Shown: positions 23,909 through 30,493 of the stretch, piece by piece
How the letters are laid out: every line of letters starts with the position of its first letter
How positions within the stretch are numbered: position 1 is the stretch's first letter
Source of the DNA: Streptomyces sp. NBC_01298
GTDB taxonomy: Bacteria > Actinomycetota > Actinomycetes > Streptomycetales > Streptomycetaceae
Reading direction: 5' to 3'
Assembly (NCBI RefSeq): GCF_035978755.1
Contig: NZ_CP108414.1
Span: 186,001 to 250,000 of the forward strand
DNA: 64,000 bases
Made by a program: the position numbers and the translations under genes
Notes under the pieces: model-generated
Told to the model about the DNA's origin: nothing
The model's database searches: none
The model's input: only the letters and a program-made list of their open reading frames with translations

Positions 23909-26329
23909 GTGACCGAGCAGAAACCCGAACTCATCGCCGGCCGGTACCAACTGGTCGAACCCATCGGCCAGGGGGGCATGGGCCGGGTCTGGCGAGGCCT
24001 CGACCAGCAGCTCTTCGGACGCGAGGTCGCCGTCAAGGAGATCCTCTTCCCGGCGGGGATGGACGACGGCGACCGTGCGACGCTGCTCAGGCGTTTCACC
24101 GGCGAGGCCCGCGCGGCGGTCACTCTCAGCCATCCCGGGATCATCACCATCCACGACGTGGTCGAGCACAACGGCTCCCCCGTCATCGTCATGGAGTTCA
24201 TCCGGGGGGAGTCCCTCGCCGCGGCCATCCGCCGGCAGGGCCGGCTGCCCGTGCGGCGCGTGGCGGAGATAGGAGCCGCTCTGCTCGGCGCGCTCACCGA
24301 AGCGCACGCCGCACGGATCATCCACCGTGACATCAAGCCGGACAACGTGCTCCTGACCAAGGACCGCGTCGTCCTCACCGACTTCGGCATCGCCCACCTC
24401 GCGGACGCCACGACCAAGCTCAGCCGGAGCGGAACCGTCATCGGCACCCCGCACTACATGCCCCCGGAGCAGCTGGAGGGCAAGCACCCGACCCCCGCGA
24501 ACGACTTGTGGGCCCTCGGCGCCACCCTCTACCACGCCATCGAGGGACGCCCGCCGTTCGAGGCCGACGGGCTCCACGCCCTTGCCGTAGCCGTCTTCAC
24601 CCGTCCCCACCGGCCGCCGGCCCACGCCGGCCCGCTGGGGCCCGTACTGGACGCGCTCCTCACGAAGGACCCGGCGCGACGCGTCGGCGCGGCCGAGGCG
24701 GCCGAGCTGCTGGCGTCGGCGCTGCGGTCAGACCGGTCCCGGGCGGACACGGTCTCGGAGGCCGCCCCGCGCGAGCCGGAGGCGGCGCCCGTCCCGGACA
24801 CGGCGCCCGTCTCGGAGGCGGTGACCGAGCACGCCCCGACGCCGACGCCGACCCCGACGCCGACCCCGACGCCGACCGAGCCGGGATCGGAACCGGCTTC
24901 ACCGCTGCCGACGCCCACGGCCGAGGAACCGGCGCACACGCCCGGCCCCCTTCCTCAGCCCGTGCCGGAGCGGCCGACCACCCCGCCCGTCGCCGTCCCT
25001 CCGGCCGAGGACGTGATCTCGCTCGGCTGGAGCGACCAGCGGGGGCGGGAGGAGGGGGCTTCCGCCCGTCGGCGCGTCCTGACACGGCGCGCGGCCGTGC
25101 TGGGGGTGGCCATGGTCACGCTCGCGGCCGGCTCCGTCCTGACCTGGAAGTTGACCCGTGACACCTCGCACGGCGGCGGCGGGGGTACCGGCGGCGGCTC
25201 CACGTCCTCGACCGTCACCGTGGTCATCGGGCTGGACGCTCCGCTCAGCGGCGGGCTGTCGGCCATGGGCGTCGGCATGAAGAACTCCGCCGACCTGGCG
25301 GCCACGACCTCGAACCGCACCGGGCACGTACCCGGTGTGACCTTCGAGATCAAAGCGCTGGACGACGAGGCCGCCCCCGCAAAGGGCGGGCCCAACGCCG
25401 CTCGGTTCGTCGACGACGCGAAGGTGCTCGGTGTGGTGGGGCCGCTCACCTCGTCGGTCGCCAAGACCATGGCGGAGCCGCTCGGACGGGCGAACCTCGT
25501 CAACGTGTCACCGGCCAACACCGACCCCGTGCTGACGCTGGGCCCCGACTGGGCCAAGGGCTCCAAGTCCCGCCCGTACGACACCTACTTCCGAACCGTC
25601 GCCACGGACGTCGACCAGGGGCCGTTCGCCGCCCGGTACCTCCACGGCGAGGCCGGGAAGAGGAAGCTCTACGTCATCGGCGACGGCAGCGCCTACGGAA
25701 CCGGCCTCGCTTCCGGAGTCGGGGCCGCGTTCGCGAAGCTCGGCGGGACCGTCGTGGGTACGGACCAGATCGATCCCGCGCAAGGCGACTTCTCCTACCT
25801 GGCCGCCCAGATCCGGTCCTCCGGCGCCGACGCCGTGTACTTCGGCGGCTACTACGACGCCGCCGGGCCGCTCTCCCAGCAGCTCAAGGAGGCGGGCGTG
25901 ACCATCCCCCTGATGGGCGGCGACGGCATCTTCGACCAGCAGTTCCTGACGACGAACACGAAGGCCGAGGGTGACCTCGCCACGGGCATCGGCGTCCCGG
26001 CCGAGGACCTGAAGAACGGACCGGACTTCCTCACGCGGTACCGGGAGGCGGGCTACCCGGAGGCGGCCGGTTCCTACGGCCCCTACGCGTACGACGCGAC
26101 CTGGGCCGTCATCGAGGCCGTGAAGGCCGTGGTGGAGGCCAATGGCGGAGCCCTCCCCGCGGACGCCCGGGCGAAGATGCCGCAGGCCGTGTCGGGGCTG
26201 GCCTTCGACGGCGTCACCGGGCGCGTGGCCTTCGACGCGTACGGCGACACGGTCAACCGTCAGCTGACGGTGTACGCGGTGAAGGGCGGGAGCTGGACCA
26301 CCGTGCGGAGCGGCCCCGCTGCCCCTTGA
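23909..26329 (+). CDS. Transmembrane Ser/Thr protein kinase fused to a branched-chain-amino-acid-type ligand-binding domain
   Basis: An 806-residue receptor kinase. Residues 12-270 are a Hanks kinase: glycine loop GQGGMGRV, Lys 43 in VAVKEI, catalytic loop HRDIKPDN with Asp 141, DFG in LTDFGIAHL, and GTPHYMPPEQ. Next comes a juxtamembrane linker rich in Pro-Thr repeats, then one membrane segment (about 394-413, AAVLGVAMVTLAAGSVL) and a Gly/Ser hinge. The outer part, from about 428 to 800, is a periplasmic-binding-protein fold of the LivJ type (VTVVIGLDAPLSGGLSAMGV, GVVGPLTSSVAKTMAEPLGR, YVIGDGSAYGTGLASGV). Ligand binding outside probably sets kinase activity inside. All catalytic residues are present. 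GTG 23909 is chosen as a leaderless start. The same two-part design is known in other streptomycetes. Confidence 0.95.
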   Translation: MTEQKPELIAGRYQLVEPIGQGGMGRVWRGLDQQLFGREVAVKEILFPAGMDDGDRATLLRRFTGEARAAVTLSHPGIITIHDVVEHNGSPVIVMEFIRGESLAAAIRRQGRLPVRRVAEIGAALLGALTEAHAARIIHRDIKPDNVLLTKDRVVLTDFGIAHLADATTKLSRSGTVIGTPHYMPPEQLEGKHPTPANDLWALGATLYHAIEGRPPFEADGLHALAVAVFTRPHRPPAHAGPLGPVLDALLTKDPARRVGAAEAAELLASALRSDRSRADTVSEAAPREPEAAPVPDTAPVSEAVTEHAPTPTPTPTPTPTPTEPGSEPASPLPTPTAEEPAHTPGPLPQPVPERPTTPPVAVPPAEDVISLGWSDQRGREEGASARRRVLTRRAAVLGVAMVTLAAGSVLTWKLTRDTSHGGGGGTGGGSTSSTVTVVIGLDAPLSGGLSAMGVGMKNSADLAATTSNRTGHVPGVTFEIKALDDEAAPAKGGPNAARFVDDAKVLGVVGPLTSSVAKTMAEPLGRANLVNVSPANTDPVLTLGPDWAKGSKSRPYDTYFRTVATDVDQGPFAARYLHGEAGKRKLYVIGDGSAYGTGLASGVGAAFAKLGGTVVGTDQIDPAQGDFSYLAAQIRSSGADAVYFGGYYDAAGPLSQQLKEAGVTIPLMGGDGIFDQQFLTTNTKAEGDLATGIGVPAEDLKNGPDFLTRYREAGYPEAAGSYGPYAYDATWAVIEAVKAVVEANGGALPADARAKMPQAVSGLAFDGVTGRVAFDAYGDTVNRQLTVYAVKGGSWTTVRSGPAAP

Positions 26330-26359
26330 TCCGTACCGGACCGGACCGCGCCGCCGGGT

Positions 26360-26394
26360 GGCGCCGTGGCTCCCCCCTCGGCAGCCACGGCGCC
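26360..26394. terminator. Bidirectional terminator
   Basis: GGCGCCGTGGCT (26360-26371) pairs perfectly with AGCCACGGCGCC (26383-26394) around an 11-base loop, between the convergent kinase and protease genes. Confidence 0.82.
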
Positions 26395-26413
26395 CGCTGT
26401 CGTACCGCGTGCC

Positions 26414-27784
26414 CTACAGGCGCTGCCAGAGCGCCGGGACCACCGGCGGCTCCCAGCCCGTCTGGGCCTGGTGCCCCTGGATGCAGCGGTAGCTCGCGCC
26501 GCCGTACGTGACGGTGGCGCCGGCGGCGTAGACGGATCCGGCCTTCCAGGTGCCGCCGGGCTCGGGGTCACCGGGGCCGGGGCCGGGGCCCGGGTCGTTT
26601 CCGGTGACCTTGAGGGTCAGGCCGTAGGCGGACAGGATCGGGTTCAGCGGCTGGAAGAAGGTGGTCCCGCCGCTGGAGCAGTTGCCGGAGCCGCCCGAGG
26701 TCACGCCCTGGGCCTGGCTGCCGGAGATGTAGGAGCCGCCGGAGTCACCGGGCTCGGCGCAGACGGTCGTGCGGGTGACGCCGGAGATGGTGCCCTCGGG
26801 GTAGGTGACGCTGGTGTTGTGCTGCTGGATGGTCCCGCAGTGCCAGCCCGTGGTGGAGCCGGAGCGGCACACCGAGGCCCCGACGGGTTGCAGCACCGAG
26901 CCGGTGACCTGCGCGTTCGCCCCGCCGCTGCCCTTGACGTACGGGGTGGAGGTCCAGTTGGCGTTCGCCGCCACCCAGGCCATGTCGTTCCCGGGGAAGA
27001 CGGACGCCTGGAAGGAGCCCTGGGCGACCTGGTTGAACCCGCTGGTGGCGGTGCCGGCCCGCCCGCAGTGCCCGGCGGTGGCGAAGCCGTTCACCGTTCC
27101 CTTGGTGATCGGGAAGCCCACCGAGCAGCGGCCGCTGCCGTTCATGTAGTACGCGTCCCCGCCGCGCAGGTCGTACAGCGGGCGCGGGGCCTCGGCGGTG
27201 CGGACCACCGTGACCAGTGCCGCGTCGGTCCCGGTGGCCGCCAGCAGCGCGGCCGCCGCCCCGGGCCGGGTCTCCTCCACGACCAGGGTGTTGCCGCGCG
27301 GGTCGACGTAGCGGACCGGGGTCCCGGCGGTGGCGGCCCGGTCCAGCGCGGCCTTCGCGGTGTCCAGGTCGGCCAGGGAGCGGCCGACCAGCTTCGCCCG
27401 GGCCCCGGTGGCCCGTATCGGGGCGGTGTCGGCGGCGCGGGTGGTGGCCACGGTCAGGGTCCCCGCGTCGCCCCCGTCGAGCCAGGCTCCGGCGAAGGTC
27501 GCACCGAGCCGGGCCTGCAGCCGGGCGGCGGTGGCCCCGGCCTCGGCCTCGTGGGCCAGGCGGGCCTCGGCCTGTGTGGGGGTCAGGCCGAGGTCGCGCC
27601 GCATGGCGACGAGCAGCTCGGGAGGAGCGTCGGCGGTGCGCAGCGTGGCGGAGGCGGACTTCTGCGGGCGCGCGGTGTCGGCGGAGTCCGCGGGGGCGGC
27701 GGTGGCAACGGCGCCGGTGGCGGCGAGCAGCAGCCCGGCGGCGGCCAGGGCGGTACACGCCGCGCGGGCGTGTCGCTTGAGCAT
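26414..27784 (-). CDS. Streptogrisin-like secreted serine protease with C-terminal carbohydrate-binding domain
   Basis: A 456-residue S1E (alpha-lytic/streptogrisin) preproenzyme. ATG 27784 follows a GAGGAG site. Residues 1-33 are a signal peptide; about 50-190 the alpha-lytic-type propeptide (PPELLVAMRRDLGLTPTQAE); the mature protease starts near YDLRGGDAYY. The triad is His 239 (ATAGHCG), Asp 267 (GNDMAWV) and Ser 348 (EPGDSGGSYI), with paired Cys around each. After a Pro-Gly linker (GPGPGPGDPEP) a domain of about 45 residues, TWKAGSVYAAGATVTYGGAS then YRCIQGHQAQTGWEPP, is a CBM5/12 chitin-binding-type module, as in streptogrisin C. It is exported and cuts itself free of the propeptide; the tail would hold it on chitin or fungal wall. 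Confidence 0.95.
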   Translation of the reverse strand: MLKRHARAACTALAAAGLLLAATGAVATAAPADSADTARPQKSASATLRTADAPPELLVAMRRDLGLTPTQAEARLAHEAEAGATAARLQARLGATFAGAWLDGGDAGTLTVATTRAADTAPIRATGARAKLVGRSLADLDTAKAALDRAATAGTPVRYVDPRGNTLVVEETRPGAAAALLAATGTDAALVTVVRTAEAPRPLYDLRGGDAYYMNGSGRCSVGFPITKGTVNGFATAGHCGRAGTATSGFNQVAQGSFQASVFPGNDMAWVAANANWTSTPYVKGSGGANAQVTGSVLQPVGASVCRSGSTTGWHCGTIQQHNTSVTYPEGTISGVTRTTVCAEPGDSGGSYISGSQAQGVTSGGSGNCSSGGTTFFQPLNPILSAYGLTLKVTGNDPGPGPGPGDPEPGGTWKAGSVYAAGATVTYGGASYRCIQGHQAQTGWEPPVVPALWQRL

Positions 27785-27907
27785 GGGGGATCTCCTCGGT
27801 TCGGTGGGGGTCAGCGCCACCGTAGGAATCCGCACGCTCCCGCGGGAGCTGCCGGTCGGCCCCTCCCCCGGTGTTATGGCCGCGCGACGCGCCCCGCCCC
27901 GTCCGGC

Positions 27908-28849
27908 CTACGCCCGTTCCGCCAGGGTCGTGGCGACCGCGGCGGCGGACGACCGGGCCAGCGCCTCCGTGTGCGCGTCCCGCGCGTGCTCCAGCACCGC
28001 CGCCGCGCGGGCGGCGGCCCGCGCGGCCGGATGCCAGCCGAGCAGGTGCCTCCACACCAGCGGGCTCCCGGCGAGCGGCCGGGCCACCACCCCGGGGGTC
28101 ACGGGGAAGGTCGCCCGGCACAGCCCCACGGCCCGCCCGACCTGGACGAGGTGCACGCACGAAGCCGTGTCCGTCTCGTACACGCACGCCGGGGTGAACC
28201 CGGCGCGCACGCACGCCGCCGCGAAGCAGTCCCCGAAGCACCCGTCGCCCGGTACGTCGGTCCATGCCTCGGCGGCCAGTTCCGCCAGCTCGATCCACGG
28301 CCGCTGTGCCAGCGGGTGGTCCTCGGCCAGCATCACGTGCACCGGGTCCCGTGCGACCTCCCGCCACGCGAGCCGTCCCGGCCCCGGCGGGGAGCTCTCC
28401 CCGCACACCCCGACCAGGGCGAAGTCCAGCCTGCCGGCGGCCACGCCCCCGGCCACCTCCCGTTCCGACCACGAGGTGGAGGTGGTCACCGGCACTCCGG
28501 GTTCCTGCCGGACGATCCGGTCGACGAGCCCGCCCAGGAGCGGCCCGTGCGTCCCCCCGAGCCGGTAGCCGACCGTGCCCTGCCGGGCGAACCGCACCGC
28601 CTCCTCCTGGAGCTCGCACACGGCCGGCAGCACCACGCGGGCCCGTTCCAGCACCAGCTCCCCGAGCGCGGTGGCCCGTACGCCCTCCCGCCCCCGGAGG
28701 AAGAGCGGCCCGTCCAGCGCCCGCTCGATCCGCTTGAGCTGGGTGCTCAGCGCGGGCTGGGTGAGCCCCAGCACGGTGGCCGCGCGGGTCAGGCTGCCGG
28801 CGTCGGCGACCGCTCTGACGATCTTGAGATGCCTCAACTCCAGATCCAT
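27908..28849 (-). CDS. LysR-family transcriptional regulator
   Basis: A 313-residue LTTR starting at ATG 28849 with MDLELRHLKIVRAVADAGSL, then TRAATVLGLTQPALSTQLKR as the recognition helix region. The effector domain runs from about 95 to 300 (GYRLGGTHGPLLGGLVDRIV, RLDFALVGVCGESSPPGPG, VRAGFTPACVYETDT). It contains four Cys in the ligand domain (GVCGE, GDGCFGDCF, AACVRA, ASCVHL), more than usual. The divergent neighbour is the small CBM-like gene; the downstream neighbour on the other side is the streptogrisin gene on the same strand. Either could be a target. Confidence 0.92.
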   Translation of the reverse strand: MDLELRHLKIVRAVADAGSLTRAATVLGLTQPALSTQLKRIERALDGPLFLRGREGVRATALGELVLERARVVLPAVCELQEEAVRFARQGTVGYRLGGTHGPLLGGLVDRIVRQEPGVPVTTSTSWSEREVAGGVAAGRLDFALVGVCGESSPPGPGRLAWREVARDPVHVMLAEDHPLAQRPWIELAELAAEAWTDVPGDGCFGDCFAAACVRAGFTPACVYETDTASCVHLVQVGRAVGLCRATFPVTPGVVARPLAGSPLVWRHLLGWHPAARAAARAAAVLEHARDAHTEALARSSAAAVATTLAERA

Positions 28850-29002
28850 GACCCGAGCTTGGTCCAGACCTGTGCACATCCGCTACGGGTCTACCGCATC
28901 CGGAATCGGGCAGGCGGACGACATCGGGTGTCTGCCCTGCTCAGGAGGGTGCGATGCTTCTTGCACGCCGGCAGCGAGCCGGCTCGATGAAAGGTGACCC
29001 CC

Positions 29003-29164
29003 ATGGCGGCAGGATTCTCGGAGTGGAAGGTCAACCGGCAGTATGCGGAGAACGACCGCGTCGTTCACTTCGGCAGGCAGTACCGGTGCCTGGTGACGCA
29101 CAAGTCCAATTCCGCGAGCAACCCGGCGACGACCGTCAAGATGTGGCAGCCCTACGCCGGCTGA
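29003..29164 (+). CDS. Stand-alone carbohydrate-binding module-like protein (53 aa)
   Basis: A short gene of 53 codons. ATG 29003 is preceded by AAAGGTGA at 28990-28997. The protein is MAAGFSEWKVNRQYAENDRV, then VHFGRQYRCLVTHKSNSASN and PATTVKMWQPYAG. The spacing of aromatics (W near the start, YRC-x(3)-H in the middle, W close to the end) is that of CBM5/12 chitin-binding modules, here with no catalytic partner and no signal peptide. It could be exported by a non-Sec path, act inside the cell, or be the relic of a hydrolase tail. The tail of the neighbouring protease has the same pattern (YRCIQGHQ). It diverges from a LysR gene. Confidence 0.7.
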   Translation: MAAGFSEWKVNRQYAENDRVVHFGRQYRCLVTHKSNSASNPATTVKMWQPYAG

Positions 29165-29195
29165 GCGGCCCGCGGCGAACCCGGCGACATCCTTG

Positions 29196-29209
29196 TGGAA
29201 GCGCTCTCA
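29196..29209. promoter_or_regulatory. LacI-type operator upstream of lacI-family gene
   Basis: TGGAAGC-GCTCTCA (29196-29209) is an imperfect copy of the perfect palindrome seen before the sugar-binding-protein gene, with the right arm identical. It lies about 100 bases upstream of the LacI-family start and suggests autoregulation. Confidence 0.6.
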
Positions 29210-29310
29210 TTCCTCCGCCCGTCCCGGCGCTAGGCTGTAGCCGATCCGGCGACGGCGCAGGTCCGCACCACCTTGCGCGTCGCCGCCCCCGTCCACGAGG
29301 AGCGACCGCC

Positions 29311-30348
29311 TTGCCCGAGCCGTCCCCCGGGTCCCGCCCCACCCTGGAAGCCGTCGCGGCGCGTGCCGGCGTCTCCCGGGCCACCGCCTCGCGGGTCGTC
29401 AACGGGGGCGACGGGGTCCGCAAACCGCTGGTCGACAAGGTGCTCCGAGCGGTCGACGAGCTCGGCTACGTCCCCAACCACGCGGCCCGGACGCTGGTGA
29501 CACGGCGGACGGGCGCGGTGGCCGTCGTCATCGCGGAGCCGGAGGTGCGGATCTTCTCGGACCCCTTCTTCTCCCAGCAGATCCGGGGCATCAGCAAGGA
29601 GCTGACCGCCCACGACACCCAGCTCGTGCTGCTGCTGGTGGAGGGGCCGGGCGACTTCGACCGGATCACCCGGTACCTGTCCGGCGGGCACGTGGACGGC
29701 GCGCTCGCCTTCTCGCTGCACACGGACGACCCGCTGCCCGCGATCACCCGGCGAGCGGGGATCCCGACCGTGTTCGGGGGCCGGCCCGGCTGGACCGCCG
29801 GACCCGGCGAACGGACCGTTCCGTACGTCGACGCCGACAACCGGGGTGGGGCCCGGGTGGCCGTGCAGTACCTGCGGGACCTGGGGCGCGAGCGCATCGC
29901 ACACATCGCCGGGCCGCCCGACCAGACCTCGGCGACGGACCGCCTCGACGGCTACCGGGACGTGCTGCTGGACATGGATCCGACGCTCATCGCCGAGGGC
30001 GCCTTCACCGTGGAGAGCGGGGCGCGGGCGATGGCGGAGCTGCTCGACCGGCGGCCCGACCTGGACGCGGTGTTCGTCGCGAACGACCTGATGGCGTCGG
30101 GGGCGCTACGGGTCCTGCGGGATCGCGGGATCGCGGTGCCCGGGCAGGTGGCGGTCGTCGGGTTCGACGACATGGATCCGGTGGCCAAGGAGACCGACCC
30201 GCCGCTGACCACCGTCCGGCAGGACATCGAGGGCCAGGGGCGGCTGATGGCACGGCTGCTGCTGCGCGGCCTCGACCGTACGGGGAACGGCACGGGACCG
30301 GACTCGGTGATCACCCCGACCATGCTGGTCCGGCGGGCCTCCGCCTGA
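29311..30348 (+). CDS. LacI-family regulator of the beta-glucan locus (CebR-like)
   Basis: A 345-residue LacI/GalR protein. The helix-turn-helix is PTLEAVAARAGVSRATASRV followed by VNGGDGVRKPLVDKV and the hinge helix LGYVPNHAARTLVTRRTGAV. The effector domain has the periplasmic-binding-type fold, with AVVGFDDMDPVAKETDPPLT near the end. It starts at TTG 29311 behind GAGGAG (29297-29302). CebR, the known relative, represses cellobiose uptake genes and is released by the oligosaccharide. Palindromic sites matching one another are found before this gene, the GH81 gene and the binding-protein gene, so it probably represses the whole locus until a beta-1,3-gluco-oligosaccharide enters. Confidence 0.92.
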   Translation: MPEPSPGSRPTLEAVAARAGVSRATASRVVNGGDGVRKPLVDKVLRAVDELGYVPNHAARTLVTRRTGAVAVVIAEPEVRIFSDPFFSQQIRGISKELTAHDTQLVLLLVEGPGDFDRITRYLSGGHVDGALAFSLHTDDPLPAITRRAGIPTVFGGRPGWTAGPGERTVPYVDADNRGGARVAVQYLRDLGRERIAHIAGPPDQTSATDRLDGYRDVLLDMDPTLIAEGAFTVESGARAMAELLDRRPDLDAVFVANDLMASGALRVLRDRGIAVPGQVAVVGFDDMDPVAKETDPPLTTVRQDIEGQGRLMARLLLRGLDRTGNGTGPDSVITPTMLVRRASA

Positions 30349-30392
30349 ACCCGCCGTGCGCCGCGTACGGCGGGTCCCCGCTCCGAGGAGCC

Positions 30393-30472
30393 GGAGACCC
30401 GGAGACCCGGAGACCCGGAGACCCGGAGACCCGGAGACCCGGAGACCCGGAGACCCGGAGACCCGGAGACCC
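30393..30472. repeat. Ten perfect tandem copies of GGAGACCC
   Basis: The 8-bp unit GGAGACCC is repeated ten times without a mismatch from 30393 to 30472, between the stop of the LacI gene and the 3' end of the convergent GH81 gene. GGAG and its neighbour cannot fold into a simple long hairpin; G-rich on one strand, C-rich on the other. The perfect identity of the copies points to recent expansion. Confidence 0.97.
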
Positions 30473-30493
30473 GCCGCAGCGATCGTGCCCGTC

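Noticed and set aside
30393..30472. Possible CRISPR array.
   Set aside because: The repeats are 8 bp, contiguous and without spacers; no cas genes are nearby.
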